64,000 nucleotides of DNA from Cyclobacterium qasimii M12-11B (GTDB taxonomy: Bacteria; Bacteroidota; Bacteroidia; Cytophagales; Cyclobacteriaceae): the NCBI RefSeq assembly GCF_000427295.1, contig NZ_ATNM01000197.1, positions 184,908 through 248,907 of the forward strand, given 5' to 3'. A program made the translations under genes and the position numbers. The first letter of the stretch is position 1; each line of letters starts with the position of its first letter. Shown in pieces: positions 45,394-53,993 of this stretch. The notes under the pieces are model-generated. The model did not search any database. It saw only the letters and a program-made list of their open reading frames with translations, and was not told the DNA's origin.

Positions 45394-45540
45394 TGCAATA
45401 TAGTTGCACAAACATAATGCAATATGATTGCATATACAAGATTTTGTACCGCTTTGAAGCGGAATATTTCTTTTAATTAAATATTCCATTTGCAACATTG
45501 TTTCACTCATGATATGGTATATATTTGCAATAGTGTTGCA
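45394..45540. promoter_or_regulatory. Four palindromic operator-like sites in the divergent DUF4625 promoter
   Basis: Three good 15-base palindromes, TGCAATATAGTTGCA (45394-45408), TGCAATATGATTGCA (45418-45432) and TGCAATAGTGTTGCA (45526-45540), plus a degenerate one, TGCAACATTGTTTCA (45491-45505), lie between the divergent DUF4625 genes. They share TGCAA-N5-TTGCA. The first two lie just upstream of the left gene and the last about 100 bases upstream of the right one, so a dimeric repressor could control both. Confidence 0.7.
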
Positions 45541-45641
45541 GGGGCGTTTATGAGTATTATTCGCCTAAAGGCTCCTTTTACGCTGTATCCACAAACACCT
45601 ATTCACCACAGAAATACATTTAAAACAATATCATTCCAGTC

Positions 45642-46079
45642 ATGAAAATAAATTTCAACCATTTTATATCTGTCCTTATAGCTGTTTTAGCACTGGCCTC
45701 ATGCCAGGAGAACATTGATCCAATTTTACCTTCCCCTACCATTGACAATGTTGAAATTGGGTTAAACGATGATGAAATTGGAGTAATAGGGCGAGATTTT
45801 CACCTTAATGCAGACATTCTGGCGGGAGAATTAATTGAGCAGGTACAAGTACAAATTATCCCAATAGAGGGAGAAAGCTATGAAGCTTACTGGGACTTAG
45901 AATTAGCATGGGATGAATACAAAGGAACCAAAAACGCCAATGTTCACAAACACTTTGACATTCCTGAAGACGCTGTAGAAGGCAGCTATGATTTCCTCCT
46001 CATCATTAAAGATCAGAATGGCACAAGCACTGAAGAGAAGCGAAATATCACCATTTACAAAGCAGAAAATTTGCCGTAG
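45642..46079 (+). CDS. Single-domain DUF4625 lipoprotein
   Basis: A 145-residue lipoprotein (signal ending LASC) with one DUF4625 domain: PTIDNVEIGLNDDEIGVIGRDFHLNADI, a middle YWDLELAWDEYKG, and NVHKHFDIPEDAVEGSYDFLLIIKD, which keeps the H-x-H and IP motifs of its neighbour. It diverges from the two-domain gene and shares a promoter region with four palindromes. It is followed after 234 bases by a YHYH lipoprotein gene on the same strand, so they could be co-expressed. Function unknown. Confidence 0.82.
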   Translation: MKINFNHFISVLIAVLALASCQENIDPILPSPTIDNVEIGLNDDEIGVIGRDFHLNADILAGELIEQVQVQIIPIEGESYEAYWDLELAWDEYKGTKNANVHKHFDIPEDAVEGSYDFLLIIKDQNGTSTEEKRNITIYKAENLP

Positions 46080-46313
46080 ACCCTCAGTAAAAATATCAAG
46101 GTAAATGGTCAAGGAAATTGTTGCAATGCATGCTTTTGCGCCTAAGCTTTTTTAATGGTCAGCTCTTTGACTTAAATTTCTGGGGGAAGCCAAGTTTCTT
46201 TTAGCTAGATAGATAAAATAAAAATGTTTAACTTTTCAATACATTTTAATTCTAGTAGAAATGTATCGAGGGGTTTTAAATAGAATTACGTCTAACTCTA
46301 CAAAAAAACTATA

Positions 46314-47288
46314 ATGGTAAATTATAAACTTTTTGCTTTGCTCTTTGCCGCTTTTGCAATGGCTTCATCTTGCAGAAATAAGCCCCAGGAAATTCTAATC
46401 ACAGATGATTTAGTGTTCGATGTAGACGCTTCCCATTTCATAGAGGGCACCAGTGTTTCCATTGTTCCATGCACACTTTCAAATGGCACTGAAACCGATT
46501 GTTATGAAATCGTAACCACTAGCACAGCTACAGATCATCAAATGGGTCCTTGGTGTCCAGGCAATATTTCAGACGGTGAAGAAGCGGGTGGGATTTGGCT
46601 GGACAATGGAAAGGTTTATGATGTTGATGGTGCCTTTATTCAAAACCTGGCCACTTTTTATGATGACGACACCTGGATGATGTATGATGCCAATGGAGAC
46701 ATCTTTGTCACAAGTACTGAGGAAGACTGTATCAATGCGGCTAACCCCAATGTAGGTCCTGAATACAAGAATTTCTGTGTAGAATGCCTCCCCTCTTATA
46801 TCACTGAACTCTCCCAATCCTGGTTAATTCCAGTTACCCCAGTAAGACTTACCGAGCCAAATAATTTTGCCATGGGGCCAAGAGGTGGTAATGGACCTAG
46901 TGTAAGGGGAATCGCCTTTAACGGAATAGAATTCTCTGGAGCTGCTCCCACAGATGCCATTCTTTCGGCATATACACTTGCGCCATTTGACGATGCGGGA
47001 GGACACATCAATGTACACCAGGGCTATCATTACCATGCCGCGACAGGGATAAGCACCGAGATCGCTCAGGCTGATGGACATGCACCATCCATAGGATATG
47101 CCATGGATGGTCATGGTATATACGCACAACTCAATGAAGATGGTAATGAACCTACAGATTTGGACCAATGTCGAGGCCATTACGACGAAACCAGAGGATA
47201 TCACTACCATGTAGATGCTCCTGGAGAAAACAATTTCATCAATTGCCTTTCCGGTGCCTATGTTAATCCAGTCCGAATTAGGAAATAG
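46314..47288 (+). CDS. YHYH-domain lipoprotein, long form (tandem copy A)
   Basis: A 324-residue lipoprotein (signal ending ASSC). It has a Cys-rich N-terminal half (IVPCTLSNGTETDCYEI, MGPWCPGNI, EDCINAANP, NFCVECLPSY) that the shorter YHYH proteins lack, and a C-terminal YHYH domain with HQGYHYHAATG, a central GYAMDGHGIY and ETRGYHYHVDAPG. The His motif HQMGPWCP corresponds to the HTSPYWP motif of the short forms. It is closely similar along its whole length to the gene at 48330. The six or so Cys suggest disulfides or metal ligands. Role unknown. Confidence 0.85.
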   Translation: MVNYKLFALLFAAFAMASSCRNKPQEILITDDLVFDVDASHFIEGTSVSIVPCTLSNGTETDCYEIVTTSTATDHQMGPWCPGNISDGEEAGGIWLDNGKVYDVDGAFIQNLATFYDDDTWMMYDANGDIFVTSTEEDCINAANPNVGPEYKNFCVECLPSYITELSQSWLIPVTPVRLTEPNNFAMGPRGGNGPSVRGIAFNGIEFSGAAPTDAILSAYTLAPFDDAGGHINVHQGYHYHAATGISTEIAQADGHAPSIGYAMDGHGIYAQLNEDGNEPTDLDQCRGHYDETRGYHYHVDAPGENNFINCLSGAYVNPVRIRK

Positions 47289-47512
47289 ACTTTCGATTAT
47301 TAGGAAGAAATCTTTTCCCTTCAAGAAAAATCAGGGCAGGCAGAGTAAAGTTAGGGAAGCTTATTTCATAATTCCATCTCACTCTTTTAATTAGGACAGC
47401 AATCAGCATAGATTAATAGAAGTTTAATCGCTCCGAATAACATAGATAGGAATGCCAGCCACCGATAGGGTGTAAGGAAAACATCAGAATTTTGACGGTA
47501 TAGTCGCTACAT

Positions 47513-47639
47513 CCCCTAAACCCCAATAGGGGTGGCATTTTTGTAGCCAAGGGTGAAAACCCTTGGAAATTAAATAGAGTATACATCCTGATTTTGGCGG
47601 TATTGTTGCCTTTTTTTCTGCAACAATAATGACAAAATC
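47513..47639 (+). repeat. Composite repeat ending in hairpin copy 4
   Basis: Nearly identical to 42756-42882, with one difference visible in the left 95 bases. The hairpin at 47590-47639 has a shorter right arm (GCAACAATAATGACAAAATC). Confidence 0.85.
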
Positions 47640-47927
47640 CCAATCGATTCGTGACCCCTTGATGCTTTTTCCCAGTCAGAAATCCACCTAAAGCGAGGGA
47701 CTGCCACACCCATTCCCTCCGCTAAAGCCTCCCAAAATGGGCTCGCAGTGACGGTCTGCTGTGACCACGAACGCTGGCATAAAAGGTCTTTTTAATAGAA
47801 TTCCATCTAATGCTTTATAGCTTCACATTACTCTCTATGCTGAAGTTTTACGAATACAAAACTCCAGAGGAGTGAAACTTTTGTAGACAGGGGTGCCAAC
47901 TCCTGTTTAAGTGATTGGTCGTTAAAT

Positions 47928-47978
47928 GATTTTGGCGGTATTGTTGACTTTTTTTTCTGCAACAATGCTGACAAAATC
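47928..47978 (+). repeat. Hairpin repeat, copy 5
   Basis: Arms GATTTTGGCGGTATTGTTGA and GCAACAATGCTGACAAAATC; the terminal pair of the stem next to the loop is lost. Confidence 0.8.
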
Positions 47979-48329
47979 CCAATCGAAGACGCGACTAATT
48001 AATGCTTTTCCCCAGTCAGAAATCTCGAAATACGAATCCTAATTTTCAACTAATACCAATCGAAAAACCTACACATTTTACTCATAATCAACGAACTAAC
48101 AAAAATTGTGATTTAGGTTTTTAAAGGATTAATTGGTATATTATGTATGAATTTTTTAAAGCAATTAACTTTTGGTTATAAAAGTAATTTTAAAGGAAAA
48201 ACTTTCATTGATTTTTCTCCACCCTTCCAATTATCCGGGTTATAATCAAATTATTGCAAAGGGACCGAGGGAATTCGAAATGGTTTGCGTCTATACAAGA
48301 ACAAAACCAAAGGCTTTAAACAAAAAATT

Positions 48330-49298
48330 ATGCTAAATTTTAGATTAGGCTTCCTTATCATAGGAACGTTGGTGATTTTTTCATCCTGTGACAACAACGA
48401 TGACGAACAAGACATTGAGAATTCAGACGGGGTGGTGTTAGAGGTAGATGCCTCTTATTTCCTTGATGGTACCACGGTAACCACCATACCTTGTACATTA
48501 TCCGACGGTACAGAAACAGATTGTTACCAAATAGTAACCACAAGTACCGCTTCAGATCATCAAATGGGTCCATGGTGTCCCAGCAACATTTCTGATGGAG
48601 AAGAAGCTGGAGGTATTTGGCTGGAAAGTGGACAGGTTTATGATGTTGACGGTGAATTCATTAAAAACCTGGCTTCCTTTTACAATGATGATACCTGGAT
48701 GATGTACGATGCCAATGGGGACATTTATATTACCAGCACCGAAGAAGATTGTATCAATGCAGCCAATCCGGATGTTGGGGAAGAATATCAAAATTTTTGC
48801 GTAGAATGTTTGCCTTCCTATATCACTGACCTGGCACAAACATGGGTAATACCTGTCACTCCGGTGAAACAAAGCAGCTCAAGTAATTTCGCTATGGGCG
48901 GAGGTCCTTTCGGCGCTACCGGACCAACGGTCAGAGGAATCGCCTTTAATGGAATTGAATTTTCAGGAGCGGCTCCAACAGATGCCATTCTTTCGGCTTA
49001 CACGCTAGCTCCATTTGATGATGCAGGTGGCCATATCAATGTACATCAGGGCTACCATTACCATGCAGCCACTGGTACAAGTACGGAAATCTCTCAGGTA
49101 GACGGACATGCACCAATGATTGGTTATGCCATGGATGGCCACAGTATTCATACCCAACTCAATGAGGATGGTGAAGAGCCTAGCGATCTGGACCAGTGCA
49201 GAGGTCACTATGACGAAACAAGAGGTTACCATTACCATGTAGATGCAGCAGGAAATAACAATTTCATCGATTGCCTTGCAGGTGCCTACGTAAACTAA
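48330..49298 (+). CDS. YHYH-domain lipoprotein, long form (tandem copy B)
   Basis: The ATG at 48330 gives a lipoprotein signal (MLNFRLGFL ... FSSC); a longer start at 48285 adds 15 unlikely residues. The 322-residue product repeats the whole architecture of copy A: Cys-rich half (TIPCTLSDGTETDCYQI, MGPWCPSNI, EDCINAANP, FCVECLPSY) and YHYH half (HQGYHYHAATG, GYAMDGHSIH, ETRGYHYHVDAAG). The two genes are evidently a tandem duplication. It is followed 13 bases later by a membrane-anchored protein gene, and probably starts the operon that runs to the peroxidase. Confidence 0.87.
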   Translation: MLNFRLGFLIIGTLVIFSSCDNNDDEQDIENSDGVVLEVDASYFLDGTTVTTIPCTLSDGTETDCYQIVTTSTASDHQMGPWCPSNISDGEEAGGIWLESGQVYDVDGEFIKNLASFYNDDTWMMYDANGDIYITSTEEDCINAANPDVGEEYQNFCVECLPSYITDLAQTWVIPVTPVKQSSSSNFAMGGGPFGATGPTVRGIAFNGIEFSGAAPTDAILSAYTLAPFDDAGGHINVHQGYHYHAATGTSTEISQVDGHAPMIGYAMDGHSIHTQLNEDGEEPSDLDQCRGHYDETRGYHYHVDAAGNNNFIDCLAGAYVN

Positions 49299-49311
49299 AA
49301 AAAAGAGAAAA

Positions 49312-49953
49312 ATGATTAGATATATTTTAAGTCTTTTACTACTGACCTGGGCAGGGATTGCCCAGGCACACCAACCCGCTATTTCCTCAATAATTTTAGC
49401 AGAAAAGGCGGATCATAGCTGGATACTTCAAATTAGGTCTCCACTAACTTCCTTTGAATACGTGGTAAAACAAAAATACGGGGAATCTTCATTTGCCACC
49501 GCCGAAGCCTTTCAGGAATTAGTTGTAGATTATTTGAAAGAAAATATTTCTATTCGTTTCAATGGAGCGGAAAACCTGGTTCTTCAAAAGGGTACCGTTC
49601 AATTAGGGCATGAAACCAATGTATTTTTTCAAGTTGAAGGAGTTCCTGAAATCGTTGAATCCATTGCGGTAAATAACCCAAGTTTTGCGGGAATCAATCG
49701 AAACCAAAGTATTTTCATGGTACTTAAAGAAGGGATGACCAATAACCAATTTATACTAAACAACGAAAACCAACATTCTGCCGACCTTCAGTTGGAAGGA
49801 TCAGGTTTTGTATCCCAGGAATCAAATTTAACTTTTGGCCTTTTTCAGCAATCAATAATCCCGTCAGGCTACAAACTTTGGATCTCTGGGATTGTATTGG
49901 TTTTACTGGCAGGGTTTTACTTAAAACAGAAAAGGCTACTGCCTGTCAATTAA
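49312..49953 (+). CDS. Exported protein with C-terminal membrane anchor, unknown family
   Basis: A 213-residue protein with a cleavable signal (ending AQAHQ), a periplasmic beta-rich domain and a C-terminal membrane helix (about 190-206, ISGIVLVLLAGFYLKQKR) with positive residues after it. The mature N terminus starts HQPAISSIILAEK, somewhat like DUF6702 and other 'H-P/Q' copper-related domains, but the resemblance is weak. It starts 13 bases after the YHYH copy B gene, so it is probably in the same operon. Function not recognised. Confidence 0.65.
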   Translation: MIRYILSLLLLTWAGIAQAHQPAISSIILAEKADHSWILQIRSPLTSFEYVVKQKYGESSFATAEAFQELVVDYLKENISIRFNGAENLVLQKGTVQLGHETNVFFQVEGVPEIVESIAVNNPSFAGINRNQSIFMVLKEGMTNNQFILNNENQHSADLQLEGSGFVSQESNLTFGLFQQSIIPSGYKLWISGIVLVLLAGFYLKQKRLLPVN

Positions 49954-50092
49954 ATAGGGAGGGAATTAAACTTTATCCAAGTAAGCATGTCTAATACCTG
50001 TGCAGACCCAATAAAATAGTCCAAATCAACTATTTTATCTTAACCCATTTCTGCCAGGTATTTTCCAATGTTTTCAAATTTTCAAAAATTGC

Positions 50093-50863
50093 ATGCTGCC
50101 TTTTATAAAAAAATCAATATTTGTCTCTCTTTTTATCATGGGGTTTACAATGGCCTGTTCCAATGAGATGGAAGAAATGGAGGAAATGGAAAAAGAAGAA
50201 AGCACAGCAACATATGACATTAGTCCTATCCTGGACAAATTTGAGGGCAATGGCCTTTCTTATGAAATTGCAGGTGATTTTGTGATTTTCACTACTCAGG
50301 ACCTACCTAATCATACAAGTCCTTACTGGCCTGCCGGCAATGCATTATATAGCGAATACACCGGCAGTAACCCTAGTTACCGTAAAAATCCCAATACAAT
50401 TGCTGCGCAAAATATTGTACTGACCATCCCACTATATCCATCAGAGGCAACAGTTAAGGAAGCCACACCACTTGGTGCCATTGGCATTTCCAGAAATGGG
50501 GTGGTTTTTTACAATCAATACGCCGGACCTGACCTGCCACTAACCACTGAGATCAATTCATTTGATCAATGGCTCGGCCACCCGCAAGGGACCGGGCAAT
50601 ACCATTACCATATAGAACCTGTATACCTGACAAATGAATTTGGTAAAGATGCGTTTTTAGGACTTTTGGCGGATGGGCTCCCTGTATACGGGCCTGTGGA
50701 AGGGGATCATATCATTACCAATGATGACCTTGATGCTTTCCATGGACACTTTTCGGAAACTACAGATTTCCCGGAGGGTATTTACCATTACCATATTACT
50801 AGCGAAGACCCTTACCTCAATGGTAGTGGATATTTTGGCAGTCCCGGTAATATCACAAGATAA
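50093..50863 (+). CDS. YHYH-domain lipoprotein, short form
   Basis: A 256-residue lipoprotein (signal ending TMAC) with an acidic Met/Glu-rich linker (MEEMEEMEKEE) and a YHYH domain: LPNHTSPYWPAGNALY, QYHYHIEPVYLT, LLADGLPVYGP and GIYHYHITSED. It is the counterpart of the protein at 750-1496. Its stop codon overlaps the start of the MORN lipoprotein gene (TAATG at 50861-50865), so the two are translationally coupled. Co-location with an SCO-type copper chaperone and a di-haem peroxidase points to a periplasmic metal or redox role (inference). Confidence 0.87.
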   Translation: MLPFIKKSIFVSLFIMGFTMACSNEMEEMEEMEKEESTATYDISPILDKFEGNGLSYEIAGDFVIFTTQDLPNHTSPYWPAGNALYSEYTGSNPSYRKNPNTIAAQNIVLTIPLYPSEATVKEATPLGAIGISRNGVVFYNQYAGPDLPLTTEINSFDQWLGHPQGTGQYHYHIEPVYLTNEFGKDAFLGLLADGLPVYGPVEGDHIITNDDLDAFHGHFSETTDFPEGIYHYHITSEDPYLNGSGYFGSPGNITR

Positions 50864-51435
50864 TGCATTTTAAAATTTCACCTGCTATTTTATTCCTTTT
50901 GTGGTTCTGCTGTTTGACTTCCTGTAGGGAGGAAAAAGTGAGGCTAGATGCATCCGATCCTCAATTGCATCTGAAAAATGGGCAACTTTTTTACAAAGAC
51001 GGTTTGTTTAGTGGACAACTCAGCGCCTCCTATGCGGACGGAAGTCGGCAGTCCCTTGTTCAATACAGCAAGGGAAGAAAGGAAGGGGAAGAGAAACAGT
51101 GGTATACGGATGGAACTTTGGCTATTTCAAGGAGCTATTCCAAAGGGCATAAAGTAGGCATCCACAAGGCCTGGTGGCCAAATGAAAGCCCGAAATTTGA
51201 ATACCATTTCAATAACAATGGGCAATACAATGGAAGAGTAACCGAATGGTACTCCTCCGGTCAAAAATTCATGGCTTTCAATTATGTGAATGGAAAAGAA
51301 AGCGGCAGCCAGAAACTCTGGCAAGAAGATGGGCGGATAAAAGCCAATTATGTTGTTCAAAATGGAGAACGTTTTGGGCTTATTGGGCTTAAAAAATGCA
51401 ATCCGGTAGAAGGGAAAAACGATGAGATCAATTAA
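50863..51435 (+). CDS. MORN/YwqK-type repeat lipoprotein
   Basis: A 190-residue lipoprotein (signal ending LTSC) with about five MORN_2/YwqK repeats (EKQWYTDGTL, HKAWWPNESP, VTEWYSSGQ, QKLWQEDGRI) and the closing NGERFGLIGLKKC shared with the paralogue at 1500. Its start overlaps the YHYH stop, and its end overlaps the SCO gene by 14 bases. The strict pairing with a YHYH protein at two loci suggests that the two proteins work together at the cell surface. The repeats are thought to form beta-hairpin ribbons for protein contact. Confidence 0.83.
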   Translation: MHFKISPAILFLLWFCCLTSCREEKVRLDASDPQLHLKNGQLFYKDGLFSGQLSASYADGSRQSLVQYSKGRKEGEEKQWYTDGTLAISRSYSKGHKVGIHKAWWPNESPKFEYHFNNNGQYNGRVTEWYSSGQKFMAFNYVNGKESGSQKLWQEDGRIKANYVVQNGERFGLIGLKKCNPVEGKNDEIN

Positions 51436-52075
51436 AATCAATAGCTTATTCTTTTTACTATTCCTTGGAATGGGGCTTGCATGCAAAGAAGTAAAAACAA
51501 GTGAAAATACGGCTACAGAAAAAACCGGATTACCCTATTTCAATACAGCAGATTTCACACCGGACTGGGATACCAAAGAACATAAAATCCCCGATTTTTC
51601 TTTCCTAAATCAAAATGGTAACACCATTACCAATGCAACCTATGCAGGTAAAAATTATGTTGCCAATTTCTTTTTCACCATTTGCCCCGGAATATGTCCA
51701 AAGCTCACAACCAATATGGGCCTTTTGCAGGAAGCCTATAAAAATGATCCTGACCTTATGTTGCTATCTCATTCAGTGATGCCCTGGAATGATAGTGTGC
51801 CTGTATTGAAGAATTATGCCGTAGAAAAAGGAGTAGACGATTCAAAGTGGAATTTGGTCACTGGTCCAAAAGAGGCCATATATGATATTGCCAGAAACGG
51901 CTATTTCGCTGACGAGGATTTTACAAAAACGCAGGATCCTGAAACCTTCATCCATACCGAAAACTTTATTCTAGTAGACAAAGAAGGTTATATCAGAGGC
52001 GTATATAACGGAACCCTGGAACTGGATTTGGAGCGGTTAAAAAGGCATATTGAAATTTTAAAAGTAGAAGAATAA
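51422..52075 (+). CDS. SCO1/SenC-family copper chaperone lipoprotein
   Basis: A 217-residue protein with a lipoprotein signal (ending LAC) and a thioredoxin-like SCO domain. The copper-binding C-x-x-x-C is in FFTICPGICPKL, and the distal His ligand is in FIHTENFILVDKEG near residue 179. PDFSFLNQNG and VMPWNDSVPVLKNYA are also typical. SCO proteins deliver copper to the CuA site of cytochrome oxidase or act as periplasmic thiol reductases. Here it overlaps the MORN gene by 14 bases and precedes a peroxidase gene, with no oxidase genes nearby, so its client may be a product of this operon. Confidence 0.92.
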   Translation: MRSIKINSLFFLLFLGMGLACKEVKTSENTATEKTGLPYFNTADFTPDWDTKEHKIPDFSFLNQNGNTITNATYAGKNYVANFFFTICPGICPKLTTNMGLLQEAYKNDPDLMLLSHSVMPWNDSVPVLKNYAVEKGVDDSKWNLVTGPKEAIYDIARNGYFADEDFTKTQDPETFIHTENFILVDKEGYIRGVYNGTLELDLERLKRHIEILKVEE

Positions 52076-52112
52076 TGATTCTAATTTTGAGAATTATATC
52101 CTAATAAAATAA

Positions 52113-53252
52113 ATGTATTCAATCATGAGACGAAGAAATTTAGCCATCATTGTGACGGCATTAGTATTAAGCTTAATCATTCTAAATTTGATTCCTTTTA
52201 CCAATGAGTTCGATGAAGAAGTACCGTCTTATATCAATAGGGACAATTCCGGTTTTGGCTATAAAATATCGGCTGAAGAAATCGCTCTTGGAAGAGTGCT
52301 TTTTTACGACAAACAGTTGTCTATAAATAACTCCATTTCATGTGCCAGCTGCCATCAGCAGGAATTTGCGTTCAGTGATACCTCCTATCTAAGTCTTGGA
52401 CAAAACGGAGGAGAAACCGGAAGGCATTCTATGCGGCTAATTAATACGCGTTTTTCTATGGAAGAGAAATTCTTTTGGGACGAAAGGGCTGTTTCTCTGG
52501 AGGACCAAACTTCTAAACCCATACAAGACCATATCGAAATGGGCTTCAGTGGTATTGATGGAAATCCCAACTTAGATTCTTTAATAGAAAAAATAGAGAA
52601 AATAGATTACTACCAGGAATTGTTTACAATGGCTTTCGAGGAGGATGAAATCACAGAAGAAAAAATTCAAAAAGCCCTGGCACAGTTCGTAAGAAGCATC
52701 CAATCATTTGATTCAAAATACGATGTTGGCAGAGGGGCTGTCAACAACAACCAAGTAGATTTCCCAAATTTTTCTGATTCCGAAAACCGTGGCAAGCAAC
52801 TGTTCATGAGCAACCCTATTCAGAATGGTGCCGGTTGCAACCGTTGTCACAGAGCACCTGAATTCGCCATCGGTCCCAATGCAATGAACAATGGTGTTAT
52901 TGGTGTGCCTGGAGATTCAACTGCTTCAGACATTAATATAACACGCGCCCCGACCCTCAGGGATTTAGTTAATCCACAAGGATACATGAATGGACCCCTC
53001 ATGCATGATGCGAGTATTACAAGCCTAAGTGCGGTAATCAACCACTATAATGAAGTACCAAATAATCCAGGATTAGACAACCGATTGAGAAATGCAGGAG
53101 GGAACTTACAACTCACCGCATCAGAAAAAGTGGACTTGGAAAACTTCCTTCTTACACTTACAGGTAAAAGGGTATACACACATGAAAAATACGCTAGCCC
53201 TTTCGATATGGACAACAGGCTTAACCTTTCTGAATTGCTTTCTATGCACTAA
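52113..53252 (+). CDS. Di-haem cytochrome c peroxidase (CCP/MauG family)
   Basis: A 379-residue protein with an N-terminal membrane anchor or uncleaved signal (residues 8-24); a start at the second ATG (52125) is possible. Two c-type haem motifs are present: CASCHQQEFAF near residue 75 and CNRCHRAPEFAIG near residue 247. LGRVLFYDKQLS, FWDERAVSLEDQ and TRAPTLRDL are family hallmarks. It reduces hydrogen peroxide with electrons from cytochrome c, or modifies a partner protein if MauG-like. It is the last gene of the YHYH-MORN-SCO operon, 37 bases after SCO. Confidence 0.92.
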   Translation: MYSIMRRRNLAIIVTALVLSLIILNLIPFTNEFDEEVPSYINRDNSGFGYKISAEEIALGRVLFYDKQLSINNSISCASCHQQEFAFSDTSYLSLGQNGGETGRHSMRLINTRFSMEEKFFWDERAVSLEDQTSKPIQDHIEMGFSGIDGNPNLDSLIEKIEKIDYYQELFTMAFEEDEITEEKIQKALAQFVRSIQSFDSKYDVGRGAVNNNQVDFPNFSDSENRGKQLFMSNPIQNGAGCNRCHRAPEFAIGPNAMNNGVIGVPGDSTASDINITRAPTLRDLVNPQGYMNGPLMHDASITSLSAVINHYNEVPNNPGLDNRLRNAGGNLQLTASEKVDLENFLLTLTGKRVYTHEKYASPFDMDNRLNLSELLSMH

Positions 53253-53287
53253 TAGAAAAGCGAACCTGAAGAAAGTGACAGGCTTAA

Positions 53288-53332
53288 GATTTTTTCAGCA
53301 TTGTTGTAGAAATACAAATACCGCCAAAATTC
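53288..53332 (-). repeat. Hairpin repeat, copy 6
   Basis: Degenerate copy in the opposite orientation (TTTTTCAGCATTGTTG and ACAAATACCGCCAAAATTC), 36 bases beyond the peroxidase stop. The rest of the 53253-53608 gap holds nothing recognisable. Confidence 0.6.
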
Positions 53333-53608
53333 GGTATTTATATTTCACTTTTTCATGGGTTGAAAGCCATTGATTTTATTGTTGTATTTTGAAAGGGTTG
53401 GATGGAATTCTACAATAGATTTACAACACCTCTCCTAACTCGGTTGGAAAGTGTTACAATCACAAGTAAATCAGGCTATTTATAGATTTCAACTTATCAA
53501 TAAGCAGCCATAAAATTGGGATAAAAGAAAAATTTAACTACATTAAACTAATGCTATGGTAATTCTACCAATTGGCAAACCAAGTTTCAATTCGTATGGT
53601 TTTTATAG

Positions 53609-53857
53609 GTGTGTTTAAACCAAGAAACCATTGATTACGTTGTCGATTTGTATAGAAAAATATTAGATTTCGATATGATTGAAATAAAGAAAAATAAAGA
53701 TGTCGTAAAAGCAACCAAAGAAGGTAGGATTTATATAGAAAATGAAGATTTTTTCAAACAAGAGAAAGTTCAACATCTTCTCGGTAAATTAAAAAAGTCT
53801 TCCATTTTCAAAGAAATTGAATCCAAAAAAAAGGAGTTAAATCCTGGCCTTAGCTAA
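53609..53857 (+). CDS. Small hypothetical protein, uncertain
   Basis: An 82-residue frame from a GTG, charged and Lys-rich, with no signal and no recognised domain. The composition (VKATKEGRIYIENEDFF, helical ends) looks protein-like, but there is no ATG start, so the gene may be a 5'-truncated remnant. It is in an unremarkable spacer between the peroxidase operon and the Dab operon. Confidence 0.3.
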   Translation: MCLNQETIDYVVDLYRKILDFDMIEIKKNKDVVKATKEGRIYIENEDFFKQEKVQHLLGKLKKSSIFKEIESKKKELNPGLS

Positions 53858-53993
53858 TTTTAAATGCCTTGGAACCTTTTAATATTGCCTCTTATAGGTG
53901 GATACTACTTATTATCTAGGTTTAATAAATTCAAATTCAAGCAACAGAGGCTGGACCGACAAAACTTATTTTTGATACTATTTTGGTAGGTAC

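Larger units (their letters stand above)
47289..48329. other. Intergenic region with mosaic repeats between the two YHYH copies
   Basis: About 1,040 bases. It contains the 127-base composite repeat (47513-47639), a second hairpin copy (47928-47978), and fragments shared with 42.4-42.7 kb (AGGGACTGCCACACCCATTC, AAAACTCCAGAGGAGTGAAAC). No gene is supported. The last 300 bases before the next YHYH gene are AT-rich and probably carry its promoter. Confidence 0.6.
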
